NCBI RefSeq assembly: GCF_031954525.1
Contig: NZ_CP134867.1
Coordinates: 2,046,001 to 2,110,000 of the forward strand
Direction: 5' to 3'
DNA length: 64,000 bases
Source of the DNA: Dyella sp. BiH032
GTDB taxonomy: Bacteria > Pseudomonadota > Gammaproteobacteria > Xanthomonadales > Rhodanobacteraceae
Below, in pieces: positions 43,547 to 53,906 of the stretch. A model generated the notes under the pieces. It was given only the letters and a program-made list of their open reading frames with translations. It had not been told where the DNA came from and did no database searches. The position numbers and the translations under genes are program-made. Position 1 is the first letter of the stretch, and the number at the start of each line of letters is the position of its first letter.

Positions 43547-43588
43547 GATCGGTCCCCTGTGAGGCAGGTTGGCGCCGGAACCTAGCAT

Positions 43589-43912
43589 CGTGCGGTAAGG
43601 CTGGGTATGGGCTGGAAGTCAGGCCCTGAACGAGAAACTGGTATCGCTTCGCCGCGTCTGAATCCATCTGTCTTGGCGGTGGGCGATGCAGGTATGGGTA
43701 CGGTCTTCACGTCACTGGAGGTGTCTCCGTGTGGTGAATGCGTAGCGACTGATGGGCCCAGTTCCGTGACTGCGTGTCGGACAGCGATGGTGCGGGGCGG
43801 TTCCGAAAGAGTATGGTCACGCCGGCAGCGAAGCGCACTTGGCCATCGATACGCACAAAACAAAACAGCGCCGACATCCAAGGATGCGAGGCGCTGTTTG
43901 TCTGGATCGGAT
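43589..43912. other. Intergenic region before tRNA-Ala
   Basis: About 320 bases. Near the tRNA it holds the tRNA-Ala terminator (43864-43898). The rest shows no gene I can support; short plus-strand frames run into the tRNA and are rejected. Confidence 0.4.
43864..43898 (-). terminator. Intrinsic terminator after tRNA-Ala
   Basis: AACAGCGCC (43864-43872) and GGCGCTGTT (43890-43898) are perfect 9-bp arms. Read on the minus strand the stem is followed by TTGTTTTG. Confidence 0.75.
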
Positions 43913-43988
<76 letters not shown>

Positions 43989-44049
43989 ACGCGAGCCGCA
44001 AATACTAGCAGCGGGGTTGGGCGTCCGCCAAGCCCCCTGGGCGTTTCGC

Positions 44050-45165
44050 TCAGTCCGGCAGGCGGCCGGCGAGGCGCTCGTGGAGGAAGTCGCGACGCCA
44101 GCCTTCCAGGAAGTCCGGCCATCGGCGGGTGACGACATAGTTTTCCAACACCTTGCGAGGGCAAAGCAGACCGGCGGGCAGATCCAGCTCCAGGGCGGTG
44201 GCGTCCACCACGTCCTTCATGGCGGCCAGGGCCTTCTTTGCTTCGCCCTGCGGGGTGCCCGGGATCGGGGCGGTGGCGGCGAGATCGTCGTCGGTGATGG
44301 GCTGCTGCAGAAGATGGAACAGCTCGGTGCGCTGTGGCGCGCGCAGGGCGCGCTGGCCGCGGGTGCGGCTGTCGAGCTCCGACATGCTTTGCGGCGGGAG
44401 CTGGGCCAGGTTCATGGCCTGCGCGTCCTCCAGCAGCCAGGGGCGGGGACGGTCCTGCTCGCGCGCGGTGGCGTCGCGCCACAGGAGAACCCGGCGCAGG
44501 CGCGCCTGCTGGGCGGGATGCCAGTCGGAAGCGCTGCGGAAATTTTCCTGCGGTTGCGAGTCGCCTTCGCGGACGCAGGCGCGGCGCTTGAGGCGCTCGC
44601 AGTCCTCCATGTGCCAGGCGGCGCGGCCGCGCTGGTCGAGGCGTTCGGCCAACTGCTCGCGAACGGGTTCCAGATAGACCACGTCGAGGGTGGCGTAGGC
44701 GCGTTGCGAATCGGTGAGCGGACGCTGCATCCAGTCGGAGCGGGTTTCGCCTTTGTCGAGTTCTGCGCCGACCAGTTCGGCGACCAGGGCGCGGTAGCTG
44801 ATGCCCAGTCCCATGCCGACGAAGGCGGCGGCGATCTGCGTGTCGAAAAGCTTGGCCGGACCGCCGGGCAGCAGCGGAGCAAGCGCTTCCAGGTCCTCGC
44901 TGCCGCTGTGCATGACGGTAAGCAACTGGCCATGGCCGAGCAGCGGACGAAGCGCGTCGCCGATATCGAAGGCGAGCGGATCGACGAGCGCATAGCGCTT
45001 GTTCCAGCCCAGCTGGAGCAGCGCCAGTTGCGGATAGAAGGTATTGCGGCGCATGAACTCGGTATCGAGATCGAGCGCGGCGTCGGCGGGCAGCGCGGTG
45101 AGCCATTGCTCGAGCGCGTCGCGGCTGGTGATCCATTCCGCCGGCGGGGTGAGGGGGAGTTGCAT
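44050..45165 (-). CDS. rnd: Ribonuclease D
   Basis: A 371-residue 3'-5' exoribonuclease that trims tRNA precursors. The DEDD exonuclease domain has LDLDTEFMRRNTFYPQLALLQ (Exo I), MHSGSEDLEAL (Exo II) and SQRAYATLDVVYL (Exo III, Tyr and Asp). An HRDC domain follows the LRRVLLWRDATAREQDRPRPWLLED region, and a second helical HRDC-like part ends the protein. The start at 45165 has AAGGAAG seven bases upstream; the in-frame ATG at 45198 is less likely. It is divergent from the SUMF1-like gene and close to a tRNA gene. Confidence 0.95.
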   Translation of the reverse strand: MQLPLTPPAEWITSRDALEQWLTALPADAALDLDTEFMRRNTFYPQLALLQLGWNKRYALVDPLAFDIGDALRPLLGHGQLLTVMHSGSEDLEALAPLLPGGPAKLFDTQIAAAFVGMGLGISYRALVAELVGAELDKGETRSDWMQRPLTDSQRAYATLDVVYLEPVREQLAERLDQRGRAAWHMEDCERLKRRACVREGDSQPQENFRSASDWHPAQQARLRRVLLWRDATAREQDRPRPWLLEDAQAMNLAQLPPQSMSELDSRTRGQRALRAPQRTELFHLLQQPITDDDLAATAPIPGTPQGEAKKALAAMKDVVDATALELDLPAGLLCPRKVLENYVVTRRWPDFLEGWRRDFLHERLAGRLPD

Positions 45166-45273
45166 CGATGCTTCCTTAGCAGCCTGACGGACATGCATCG
45201 CTCATTGTCCTGTCAGGAGTTTGTGCCTATGGTTAGCGGCGCACCTTAGCAGGCCGCCCCAAGGACGCCCACC

Positions 45274-47226
45274 ATGCCGAGCAAGGAAACCGTACGACGC
45301 CAACGCGCCCTGGGCGGAGCGCTTGGCGTGGTCGTGCTCGGGATGGCGCTGGTGTATCACTTCTTTCCGCGCGTTTTCCATGTGGACCCCGCGCGGACGC
45401 AGACGCAGCGTGCGATGAACCTGGGGCCGGTGGCGGCGCCGCTGGGCACGGGCCGCGCGTCGGCCGCGTCTACGGCGCAGGCGGAGTTGGATGCCGGCCC
45501 GCCGCTGACGCTGGCGCCCACCGAAGTGATCGTCGCGCGCATGGGCAAGAAGGACCAGGACCTGCCCGAGCAGAAGAGCGCCGATACGCCGGAAGTCGAG
45601 GCCTTGCTGGACAAGGCAGCGAAGGCGCTGCGCAACGGCCAGTTGGCAGGCGACAAGGACGGCGCCGCGGCGCTGTTCGCCGAGGCGCTCAAGCTCAAGC
45701 CGGACAGCCGGCGTGCCGCGCAGGGACTTTATGAAGTACGTGCGCGCCTGGTGGCGGAGATCGGGCAGGACATCCTGGTCGGCGACGAGGAGTCGGCCAA
45801 GGATCTGCTGGACGCGCTCAAGAATGTTCCCGACAGCAAGGACGACGTGGCGCAGATCGAGGACAAGCTCAAGACACTGGCGCAGGTGCGCCCGATGCTG
45901 GCGCAGGCGGCCACGCTGCTGCAGCAGGGCAAGGTGGATCAGCCCAAGGGCGGCAACGCGCTGGAGCTGTATCGGCAGGTGCAGCAGCTGGACGCCGAGA
46001 ATGCGATGGCCGCGCAAGGCATCGTCCAGGTGCAGCGCGCGGTGCTGGACCGGGCGCTGGCCGCGGTGGCGACCAACGATTTCAAGGGTGCGGGCGATGC
46101 GCTGACCGAGGCGGCGACGATTCTGCCCGGGTCGCCGGCATTGCAAGATGTGCAGGGGCGTGTCGACGGCATCCGCCATCAGCGCGCGACCAGCTTGCTG
46201 GCGCAGGCACGTTCCGCGCTGGATGCGGGCAATCCCGCGCTGGCCCAGCAGCTGGCGGGGCAGGCCAAGGAGCTGGCGCCGGACCTGGCCGGACTCAACG
46301 ATTTCCAGGAACGCATGACGAATGCGCGCCTGTACGCCAGCTACAAGCCGGGGCAGGTGTTCACCGATCGCTACGTGGATCTGCCTGGACAGACGCCGGC
46401 GATGGTCGTCGTTCCCACGGGCAGTTTCGTGATGGGGGCGCCGGACTCCGAAGAGGGGCGCGGCAACACCGAGAGTCCTCAGCACGAGGTGACGATCGGC
46501 AAAGGCTTCGCGTTGGCGCGCTCGGAGATCACCATCGGCCAGTTCCGCGAATTCGTCCGGGCCAGCGGCTACCAGCCGGAATCGGTGAAGCTAGGCGGCG
46601 CCAGCGTGTACGACGAACGCAGCGGCGCGCTGCGCGACGACCCCGATGCCACCTGGCAGAGCGACTACGCGGGGCGTGCGACCGGCGACGACCGCTTGCC
46701 GGTGGTCAATATTTCCTGGAACGACGCGAAGGCGTACGCCGATTGGCTCAGTCAGCGCACCGGCAAGCGTTACCGGCTGCCGAGCGAGGCAGAGTTCGAA
46801 TACGCGTTGCGTGGCGGAACGACTACCCGGTACTGGTGGGGCGACGGCGCGCCCACGCGCAAGGTGGAGAACCTCACAGGCGCGGGCGATCGTTCACAGA
46901 GCGGGCGGCGCTGGAGCAACGCGTTCGAGAAGTACCGCGACGGCTACTGGGGCCCGGCGCCGGTGATGAGTTTCGAGGCCAACCCCTACGGCTTGTTCGA
47001 TATCGACGGCAACGTCTCGGAATGGGTACTGGACTGCTGGCACGAGAGCTATGTGCGTGCGCCCACCGACGGCAGCGCCTGGGTGAATCCGGGGTGCTCG
47101 ACGCGGGTGGTGCGGGGCGGCTCCTGGGGCAGCTCGCCAGACCAGGTGCGCTCGGCCTATCGGCAGGGGGCTGAGGGGAGCGTACGCAGCGGTCGCGTCG
47201 GTTTCCGGGTTCTCCGGGAGCTCTGA
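45274..47226 (+). CDS. SUMF1/FGE-sulfatase-domain protein with N-terminal anchor and helical repeats
   Basis: A 650-residue protein with a single N-terminal membrane anchor (about residues 13-31). A long alpha-helical, TPR-like region (PEVEALLDKAAKALRNGQL, AALFAEALKLKPDSRRAAQGLYEVRARL) runs to about 350, and a formylglycine-generating-enzyme-like domain fills the rest (MVVVPTGSFVMGAPDSEEGRG, PVVNISWNDAKAYADWLS, YRLPSEAEFEYALRGG, NPYGLFDIDGNVSEWVLD, RVVRGGSWGSS). The paired catalytic cysteines of true FGE that follow RGGSW are replaced (GSSPDQVRSAYR), so sulfatase activation is unlikely. The fold alone is used in many binding or other roles. Confidence 0.88.
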   Translation: MPSKETVRRQRALGGALGVVVLGMALVYHFFPRVFHVDPARTQTQRAMNLGPVAAPLGTGRASAASTAQAELDAGPPLTLAPTEVIVARMGKKDQDLPEQKSADTPEVEALLDKAAKALRNGQLAGDKDGAAALFAEALKLKPDSRRAAQGLYEVRARLVAEIGQDILVGDEESAKDLLDALKNVPDSKDDVAQIEDKLKTLAQVRPMLAQAATLLQQGKVDQPKGGNALELYRQVQQLDAENAMAAQGIVQVQRAVLDRALAAVATNDFKGAGDALTEAATILPGSPALQDVQGRVDGIRHQRATSLLAQARSALDAGNPALAQQLAGQAKELAPDLAGLNDFQERMTNARLYASYKPGQVFTDRYVDLPGQTPAMVVVPTGSFVMGAPDSEEGRGNTESPQHEVTIGKGFALARSEITIGQFREFVRASGYQPESVKLGGASVYDERSGALRDDPDATWQSDYAGRATGDDRLPVVNISWNDAKAYADWLSQRTGKRYRLPSEAEFEYALRGGTTTRYWWGDGAPTRKVENLTGAGDRSQSGRRWSNAFEKYRDGYWGPAPVMSFEANPYGLFDIDGNVSEWVLDCWHESYVRAPTDGSAWVNPGCSTRVVRGGSWGSSPDQVRSAYRQGAEGSVRSGRVGFRVLREL

Positions 47227-47486
47227 GACCGGCGGGCGGCATGGACCTGTCCGGCTGCCGGCGCGCAAACCCTTGAGCGGGCGACATCTTTATACGCATG
47301 CTTGCGTCTGGCCGGATTCGCTTGTCTTGCCGCTGCACGCAACCGTAAAATGGCCCGCTTTCGTGTAAGGGAATCATCGACTTAGGGCGAGGGGCCCGGG
47401 TACGGTCGGGGGGTGAGGCAGGTCGTCGGCCTGTATGAATTTCCCCATCTATCCGCAGGTTAGGGCCTTTTCTAGGTTGGTTCGAT

Positions 47487-47572
47487 GCGAAAGTGGCGAA
47501 ACTGGTAGACGCACCAGATTTAGGTTCTGGCGGGTAACCCCCGTGTGGGTTCGAGTCCCACCTTTCGCACCA
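47487..47572 (+). tRNA. tRNA-Leu (anticodon TAG)
   Basis: An 86-base class II tRNA with acceptor arms GCGAAAG/CTTTCGC, anticodon stem CCAGA/TCTGG around TTTAGGT (TAG), a long variable arm, a T-arm with GTTCGAG and an encoded CCA. It lies 83 bases upstream of tig. Confidence 0.96.
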
Positions 47573-47655
47573 TCTCCCTTATCGAAAAGGCTTTTTGCGG
47601 GCGGCGAGGCCGCCGGGCGCCTTCGGCGCGCACTTTCGGGTATTCAGGAGACGTC

Positions 47656-48948
47656 ATGCAGGTTTCGGTTGAAAACGTTGGCAAGCTCGAGCGCAAGCTC
47701 ACGGTGAAGTTTCCGGCAGAGCGCTTCGAATCGCAGGTCAGCGCGCGCATCGCCGAGATGGGCCGCACGGTGCGTCTGAAGGGCTTCCGCCCGGGCAAGG
47801 TACCGACGGCGGTGATCCAGCAGCGCTTCGGCGCGCAGGTCCGCGGCGAGGTGCTTTCCGACCTGATCGGCACGACCCTGCGTGAGGCGGTGGAGAAGGA
47901 AAATCTCCGCCCCATCGCCAATCCGGCGGTGGATACCACCGGCAACCCGGAAAACGGCGAGATCACCTACACCGCTACCTTCGAGATCATGCCGGAGTTC
48001 CCGGAAATCGACGTCGCCGGCCTGGACATCAAGCGTCCGGTGGCCGAGGTGACCGATGCCGACATCGAGAAGATGATCGAGACTCTGCGTGCCCAGCGCC
48101 GCAGCTTCGATGAGGTGGACCGCGCCTCGGCCGACAGCGATTTCGTGATGTTCGAGTACGCCGCCGTCGCCGGCGACTACCGCTTCCCGGCCGAGGGCCT
48201 CGAGCGCGCTGGCAGCGTGCTCGGCTCGGGCACCCTGTTCAAGGCCCTGGACGAGGCCCTGACCGGCCGCAAGGCGGACGAAGAGTTCGAAACGGACGTG
48301 GAATTCCCGGCCGACTTCCGCAACGAGAACCTCGCCGGCAAGACCGCGAAGGTCACGTTCAAGATCGTGAAGGTACAGGAGCAGAAGCTCCCGACTGTGG
48401 ACGCCGAATTCGCCAAGCTGTTCGGCATCGTCGACGGCGACCTGGAGAAGTTCCGCAAGGAAGTGCGCAACAACCTGGAGCGCGAGCTCAAGGCCACCCT
48501 GATGGCCCGCCTGAAGTCCCAGGTGGCCGAGAAGCTGTCCGAGGCGCACGAGAGCCTGGACGTGCCCAACATCATGGTGCAGTCCGAGGCTCACAACCTC
48601 GCCGCCGGCAGCGTGCCGCGCGGCCAGCAGCCGCCGCCGCAGCTGATCGAGGCTGCCGCTCCGATGGCGCGCAAGCGTGTGATCGCCGGCCTGCTGATGG
48701 GCGAAATCGCCCGCAAGCAGGAGCTCAAGCTCGACCGTACCCGTCTGGCCGAACAATTGGCCGCGATCGCGTCGACCTACGAGGAGCCGGAGAAGGTCAT
48801 TGAACTGTACAACTCCGACCCCCAATTGATGTCCGGGCTGCAGAACCGCGTGATGGAAGATCAGGTGGCGCTGTGGGTGGCGGATCACGCCAATACCACG
48901 GACGAGAACCTGAGCTTCGACGAGGTCATGCGCCCGGTCAGCGCCTGA
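47656..48948 (+). CDS. tig: Trigger factor, ribosome-associated chaperone
   Basis: A 430-residue chaperone and peptidyl-prolyl isomerase. The N-terminal ribosome-binding signature is GFRPGKVP (about 43-50), preceded by the family start MQVSVENVGKLERKL. The FKBP-like domain covers about 150-245 and a long helical C-terminal arm completes the protein. CAGGAG lies seven bases before the ATG. The tig-clpP-clpX-lon order is conserved in gammaproteobacteria. Two short GC hairpins stand in its leader (47600-47629), just downstream of tRNA-Leu. Confidence 0.97.
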   Translation: MQVSVENVGKLERKLTVKFPAERFESQVSARIAEMGRTVRLKGFRPGKVPTAVIQQRFGAQVRGEVLSDLIGTTLREAVEKENLRPIANPAVDTTGNPENGEITYTATFEIMPEFPEIDVAGLDIKRPVAEVTDADIEKMIETLRAQRRSFDEVDRASADSDFVMFEYAAVAGDYRFPAEGLERAGSVLGSGTLFKALDEALTGRKADEEFETDVEFPADFRNENLAGKTAKVTFKIVKVQEQKLPTVDAEFAKLFGIVDGDLEKFRKEVRNNLERELKATLMARLKSQVAEKLSEAHESLDVPNIMVQSEAHNLAAGSVPRGQQPPPQLIEAAAPMARKRVIAGLLMGEIARKQELKLDRTRLAEQLAAIASTYEEPEKVIELYNSDPQLMSGLQNRVMEDQVALWVADHANTTDENLSFDEVMRPVSA

Positions 48949-49005
48949 GGCGGGTTTCCTTCGACACCCGCTCGACCCCACGCCCCAGATGGGGATGAAA
49001 GTCGT

Positions 49006-49034
49006 CGCGGCCGGCCCCGGTGGGCCCGGCCGCG
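49006..49034. terminator. Hairpin between tig and clpP
   Basis: CGCGGCCGG (49006-49014) and CCGGCCGCG (49026-49034) are perfect 9-bp arms around an 11-base loop with no T tract on the plus strand. It may be a weak or factor-dependent stop, or an mRNA stability element. Confidence 0.4.
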
Positions 49035-49157
49035 AAACGGGTGACGACGTGAGCCGTGCCCCTTGGGAGCGCGAATTCCGCCCGGATGGCGATTTTTCGC
49101 GGTTTCCAGCACGATCTGCCGAGCACAAGCAGGCGAATTAACCGGAGAGCGACAAGC

Positions 49158-49787
49158 ATGGCCATGGACCCGATCCAGAACCTCAACCTGGTCCCCATCG
49201 TCGTCGAGCAGACGGCGCGCGGCGAGCGTTCGTACGACATCTATTCCCGCCTCCTGAAGGAGCGCGTGATCTTCCTTGTCGGCGAAGTGAACGACCAGGT
49301 CGCCAACCTGCTGGTCGCGCAGATGCTGTTCCTGGAGTCCGAGAACCCGGACAAGGACATTCATCTGTATATCAACAGCCCGGGCGGTGCGGTCACCGCC
49401 GGCCTGGCGATCTACGACACCATGCAGTTCATCAAGCCGGACGTCAGCACGATGTGCGTCGGCCAGGCCTGCAGCGCCGCGTCGCTGCTGCTGATGGCGG
49501 GCGCCAAGGGCAAGCGCTACTCGCTGCCCAATTCGCGCGTGATGATCCACCAGCCGTCGGGCGGCGCCCGCGGGCAGGCGACGGACATCGAGATTCAGGC
49601 CCAGGAAATCCTGTACCTGCGTCGCCGTCTTAACGAAATTTATGTACATCACACCGGCCAGCCGCTGGACAAGATCGAGCGGGACATGGAGCGTGACCGT
49701 TTCATGAGCGCCGAGGCCGCCCGCGAGTACGGCCTGATCGACCAGGTGCTGGACCGCCGCGCCGTCGAAACGGTCAAGTCGGCCTGA
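49158..49787 (+). CDS. clpP: ATP-dependent Clp protease proteolytic subunit
   Basis: A 209-residue serine protease that forms a double heptameric chamber. The catalytic triad is Ser in [13 protein letters not shown], His in MIHQPSGG and Asp in the segment after [41 protein letters not shown] is the family hallmark. GGAGAG lies about ten bases before the start. It partners with the ClpX unfoldase encoded 104 bases downstream. Confidence 0.97.
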   Translation: MAMDPIQNLNLVPIVVEQTARGERSYDIYSRLLKERVIFLVGEVNDQVANLLVAQMLFLESENPDKDIHLYINSPGGAVTAGLAIYDTMQFIKPDVSTMCVGQACSAASLLLMAGAKGKRYSLPNSRVMIHQPSGGARGQATDIEIQAQEILYLRRRLNEIYVHHTGQPLDKIERDMERDRFMSAEAAREYGLIDQVLDRRAVETVKSA

Positions 49788-49816
49788 TAGACGGCCGTTA
49801 TAGTGCTTGAAAGCCA

Positions 49817-49846
49817 GGTTCTGCGTCTGGAATCGGACGCGGAACC
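49817..49846 (+). promoter_or_regulatory. Hairpin in the clpP-clpX gap
   Basis: GGTTCTGCGTC (49817-49827) pairs with GACGCGGAACC (49836-49846) through 11 bp with a single G-T pair and an 8-base loop. It lies 45 bases upstream of the clpX ATG. Without a proper T tract it is more likely an attenuator or processing/stability signal that sets clpP against clpX levels. Confidence 0.5.
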
Positions 49847-49891
49847 CTGTGCTATTCTCGCTTCGCAACCGATTTACAGCAGGGTTACAGC

Positions 49892-51187
49892 ATGACTGAC
49901 GAGCGGCAGGGCCGTTCCAACGACAGCGGCAAGATTCTCTACTGCTCCTTCTGCGGCAAGAGCCAGCACGAAGTGCGCAAGCTGATCGCGGGTCCGTCCG
50001 TGTTCATCTGCGACGAGTGCGTGGAGCTTTGCAACGACATCATCCGCGAGGAGCTGGAGGAGAAGGCCGCCTCCGGGCGCAGCCAGCTGCCCAAGCCCCG
50101 CGAGATCATGGAGACGCTCGACCAGTATGTGGTCGGCCAGACCCGCGCCAAGAAAGCGCTGGCGGTGGCCGTGTACAACCACTACAAGCGCATGGAGTCG
50201 CGTCAGAAGAGCGACGACGTCGAGCTGGGCAAGTCCAACATCCTCCTGATCGGCCCTACCGGCTCGGGCAAGACCCTGCTCGCCGAGACGCTGGCGCGCC
50301 TGCTCAACGTGCCGTTCACCATTGCCGATGCCACCACGTTGACCGAAGCCGGCTACGTGGGCGAGGACGTGGAGAACATCATCCAGAAGCTGCTGCAGAA
50401 GTGCGACTACGACGTCGACAAGGCGCAGTCGGGCATCGTCTACATCGACGAGATCGACAAGATCTCGCGCAAGAGCGAGAACCCGTCGATCACGCGCGAC
50501 GTGTCGGGCGAAGGCGTGCAGCAGGCGCTGCTGAAGCTGATCGAGGGCACCCTGGCCTCGGTCCCGCCGCAGGGCGGCCGCAAGCATCCGCAGCAGGAAT
50601 TCCTGCAGGTGGACACCAAGAACATCCTGTTCATCTGCGGTGGCGCGTTCGCCGGCCTGGAGAAGGTGATCCAGCAGCGTTCCGAGACCACGGGCATCGG
50701 CTTCTCCGCCGAGGTGCGCAGCAAGGAACGTACCGAGAACCTCGGGAAGGTGCTGGCGGACGTGGAGCCGGCCGACCTGGTCCGCTTCGGCCTGATTCCG
50801 GAGTTCGTCGGCCGCTTGCCGGTGGTGGCGACCCTGGACGAGCTGGATGAGGCCGCTTTGGTCAAGATCCTGACCGAGCCCAGGAACGCCGTCACCAAGC
50901 AGTTCAAGAAGCTGTTCGAGATGGAAGGTGTGGAGCTGGAGTTCCGCCCGGAGGCCCTGCAGGCCATCGCCCGCAAGGCGTTGAAGCGCAAGACCGGCGC
51001 CCGCGGCCTGCGCACCATCCTGGAGCAGGTGCTGCTGGACACCATGTACGAGCTGCCCTCACTGGAGCACGTGAGCAAGGTGGTCGTGGACGACGCCGTC
51101 ATCAACGGCCAGGCCGAGCCTTACCTGATCTATCGCGGCAACCTGCAGCAGCAGCGCGTGGCGGGCGAGGGCGGCGACGCCGCCTGA
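49892..51187 (+). CDS. clpX: ATP-dependent Clp protease, unfoldase subunit
   Basis: A 431-residue AAA+ unfoldase. The N-terminal zinc-binding domain has four cysteines ([26 protein letters not shown]). The AAA+ module has Walker A GPTGSGKT, Walker B in [10 protein letters not shown], the pore loop GYVGED and the ClpP-docking region near [14 protein letters not shown]. It unfolds ssrA-tagged and other substrates for ClpP. A strong terminator follows, so lon is separately transcribed. Confidence 0.98.
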   Translation: MTDERQGRSNDSGKILYCSFCGKSQHEVRKLIAGPSVFICDECVELCNDIIREELEEKAASGRSQLPKPREIMETLDQYVVGQTRAKKALAVAVYNHYKRMESRQKSDDVELGKSNILLIGPTGSGKTLLAETLARLLNVPFTIADATTLTEAGYVGEDVENIIQKLLQKCDYDVDKAQSGIVYIDEIDKISRKSENPSITRDVSGEGVQQALLKLIEGTLASVPPQGGRKHPQQEFLQVDTKNILFICGGAFAGLEKVIQQRSETTGIGFSAEVRSKERTENLGKVLADVEPADLVRFGLIPEFVGRLPVVATLDELDEAALVKILTEPRNAVTKQFKKLFEMEGVELEFRPEALQAIARKALKRKTGARGLRTILEQVLLDTMYELPSLEHVSKVVVDDAVINGQAEPYLIYRGNLQQQRVAGEGGDAA

Positions 51188-51214
51188 GCAGCCTGCGCCT
51201 CGCAAGGCTGAACG

Positions 51215-51246
51215 AACGGCCCCGGCGTCTGTCGGGGCCGTTTTTG
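51215..51246 (+). terminator. Intrinsic terminator after clpX
   Basis: AACGGCCCCG (51215-51224) and CGGGGCCGTT (51233-51242) are perfect 10-bp arms with an 8-base loop, followed by further Ts and GTTTC. Confidence 0.9.
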
Positions 51247-51362
51247 TTTCCGTTGCGCCATGCGCACTTGTGCGCGGGCGCCCCGGCCTCCACTTGACGA
51301 TCAGATGCCTCCGGCGCAGTGTCGGGGCGTAGTCGCTTCAGTCCCCCGAGGGAACCATTTAC

Positions 51363-53879
51363 ATGGCAAAAAATGCCCCCCTTCCCGTCGCCACGGGTGC
51401 CACCCTGGACGCGCTTCCGGTTCTGCCGCTGCGCGACGTGGTGGTCTATCCCCACATGGTCATCCCGCTGTTCGTCGGTCGCGATAAATCCATGCGCGCG
51501 CTCGAGCGCGCCATGGAGGGCGAGCGCCAGATCCTGCTGGTGGCGCAGAAGAGCCCCGACATCGACGATCCGGCCGTGGCCGACCTCCACCAGATCGGTA
51601 CGCTGGCGGGCGTGCTGCAGCTGCTGAAGCTTCCCGACGGCACGGTGAAGGTGTTGGTCGAAGGCCAGGCACGCGTGTCCGTCGAGAAGTACCAGGAGGA
51701 GGGCGGCATGCTGATGGCCACCTCCCGCATCATCGAGCCGCAATACAGCGCCAAGGAGCGCGAGCTCGACGTGGTATCGCGCACGCTGGTGTCGCTGTTC
51801 GAGCAGTTGGTGAAGCAGAGCCGCAAGCTTCCGCCGGAAGTGCTGGCGACGCTGTCCGGCATCGACGATCCGTCGCGGCTGGCCGATTCGATCGCGGCCC
51901 ACCTGTCTGTGCGCATGGCCGACAAGCAGAAAGTGCTGGAGACGGCCGACGTCGGCCAACGTCTCGAGCTGCTGATCGGGCTGGTCGACGGCGAGATGGA
52001 TCTGCAGCAGGTGGAAAAGCGCATCCGCGGTCGCGTCAAGTCGCAGATGGAGAAGAGCCAGCGCGAGTACTACCTCAACGAGCAGATGAAGGCCATCCAG
52101 AAGGAGCTCGGCGAGAGCGAGGAAGGCCCGAACGAGATCGAGGAGCTGCAGAAGAAGATCGACAACGCCGGCATGCCCAAGGCGGTGTTGGCCAAGGCGC
52201 GCCAGGAGTTCGGCAAGCTGCGCCAGATGTCGCCCATGTCGGCCGAGGCCACGGTGGTGCGCAACTACCTGGACTGGCTGGTCGGCGTGCCGTGGAAGAA
52301 GCGCACCAAGGTGCGCAAGGACCTGCAGCTGGCGCAGGACGTGCTCGACGCCGACCACTTCGGTCTGGAGAAGGTCAAGGAACGCATTCTCGAATACCTG
52401 GCCGTGCAGCAGCGCGTGAACACCATGAAGGGTCCCATCCTTTGCCTGGTCGGTCCGCCGGGCGTGGGCAAGACCTCGCTCGGCCAGTCCATCGCGAAAG
52501 CGACGAACCGCAAGTTCGTCCGCATGAGCCTGGGCGGCGTGCGTGACGAGGCCGAGATCCGCGGTCACCGCCGCACCTACATCGGTTCGATGCCTGGCCG
52601 CATCGTGCAGAACTTGAACAAGGTCGGCACCAAGAACCCACTGTTCGTGCTGGATGAGATCGACAAGATGTCGATGGACTTCCGCGGCGACCCGTCGTCG
52701 GCGCTGCTGGAAGTGCTGGATCCCGAGCAGAACCACACGTTCAACGATCACTACCTCGAGGTCGATCTCGATCTTTCCGAGGTGATGTGGATCGCCACGG
52801 CCAACTCGCTCAACATCCCCGGGCCGCTGCTGGATCGCATGGAAGTCATTCGCATCCCCGGTTACACCGAGGACGAGAAGATGGCGATCGCGCAGAAGTA
52901 CTTGCTGCCGAAGCAGCTGAAGGCCAATGGCCTGAAGGAAGGCGAGCTCAGCGTCGACGGCGAAGCCGTCCGCGACATCGTGCGCTACTACACGCGCGAG
53001 TCCGGTGTGCGCAATCTCGAGCGCGAGGTGTCCAAGATCTGCCGCAAGGTCGTCAAGGAGCTCACCCTGGGCGAAGTGAAGAAGGCCAAGGGCAAGAAGG
53101 TGGAGGCCAAGAAGGCCGAGGCCGCGAAGGCGACCAAGGCCAAGAAGCCTTCGGCGATCAAGGTCACCTCGGAGAACCTGGAGCATTACCTCGGCGTGCG
53201 CCGCTTCGACTTCGGCCGCAAGGAGCAGCAGAACGAAGTCGGTCTGGTCACCGGCCTCGCATGGACGCAGGTGGGTGGCGATCTGCTGAGCATCGAAGCC
53301 TCCATCGTGCCGGGCAAGGGCCGGCTGGTGCACACCGGCCAGCTTGGCGACGTCATGAAGGAATCCATCCAGGCGGCGCTCTCGGTGGTGCGTGCGCGGG
53401 CGGACAACCTGGGCATCGATCCGGAGTTCCATCAGAACTACGACATCCACATCCACGTGCCGGAAGGTGCGACGCCAAAGGACGGCCCGAGCGCGGGCAT
53501 CGCCATGTGCACGGCGCTGGTGTCGGCGCTCACCAAGGTGCCGGTGCGCTCCGAGGTGGCGATGACCGGCGAGATCACCCTGCGCGGCCGCGTACTGCCG
53601 ATCGGTGGCCTCAAGGAGAAGTTGCTGGCGGCTCACCGTGGCGGCATCACGACGGTGATCATCCCGGAAGAGAACAAGAAGGACCTTGCGGACATTCCGT
53701 CGAACATCACCGGCCAGCTCGACATCCATGCGGTTCGCTGGATCGACGAAGTGCTCGACATCGCGCTGGAGCGTCCACTGCAGCCGCGTCAGGCCAAGGA
53801 AGAGGAAGCGGCGCCGGCGACGGTGGAGAAGGTGGAGAGCGCCGACGAGTCTGCCGAGACGCCCGCGCGCCCCCATTGA
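51363..53879 (+). CDS. lon: Lon ATP-dependent protease
   Basis: An 838-residue AAA+ serine protease. The LON N-terminal domain starts [23 protein letters not shown]. The ATPase has Walker [16 protein letters not shown] and Walker [11 protein letters not shown]. The protease domain has the catalytic serine in [16 protein letters not shown] and lysine in [14 protein letters not shown]. Two departures from E. coli Lon are visible: a Lys/Ala-rich insert of about 25 residues at roughly 572-598, between ATPase and protease domains, and an acidic C-terminal tail ([20 protein letters not shown]). Lon degrades misfolded and regulatory proteins. GAGGGAA precedes the ATG. Confidence 0.98.
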   Translation: MAKNAPLPVATGATLDALPVLPLRDVVVYPHMVIPLFVGRDKSMRALERAMEGERQILLVAQKSPDIDDPAVADLHQIGTLAGVLQLLKLPDGTVKVLVEGQARVSVEKYQEEGGMLMATSRIIEPQYSAKERELDVVSRTLVSLFEQLVKQSRKLPPEVLATLSGIDDPSRLADSIAAHLSVRMADKQKVLETADVGQRLELLIGLVDGEMDLQQVEKRIRGRVKSQMEKSQREYYLNEQMKAIQKELGESEEGPNEIEELQKKIDNAGMPKAVLAKARQEFGKLRQMSPMSAEATVVRNYLDWLVGVPWKKRTKVRKDLQLAQDVLDADHFGLEKVKERILEYLAVQQRVNTMKGPILCLVGPPGVGKTSLGQSIAKATNRKFVRMSLGGVRDEAEIRGHRRTYIGSMPGRIVQNLNKVGTKNPLFVLDEIDKMSMDFRGDPSSALLEVLDPEQNHTFNDHYLEVDLDLSEVMWIATANSLNIPGPLLDRMEVIRIPGYTEDEKMAIAQKYLLPKQLKANGLKEGELSVDGEAVRDIVRYYTRESGVRNLEREVSKICRKVVKELTLGEVKKAKGKKVEAKKAEAAKATKAKKPSAIKVTSENLEHYLGVRRFDFGRKEQQNEVGLVTGLAWTQVGGDLLSIEASIVPGKGRLVHTGQLGDVMKESIQAALSVVRARADNLGIDPEFHQNYDIHIHVPEGATPKDGPSAGIAMCTALVSALTKVPVRSEVAMTGEITLRGRVLPIGGLKEKLLAAHRGGITTVIIPEENKKDLADIPSNITGQLDIHAVRWIDEVLDIALERPLQPRQAKEEEAAPATVEKVESADESAETPARPH

Positions 53880-53906
53880 GCGGCGTCGCGATCGGTTGAT
53901 CATCGA

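Noticed and set aside
51290..51320. Heat-shock (sigma-32) promoter before lon
   Set aside because: CTTGAC is present but no CCCCAT-type -10 lies at the required distance.
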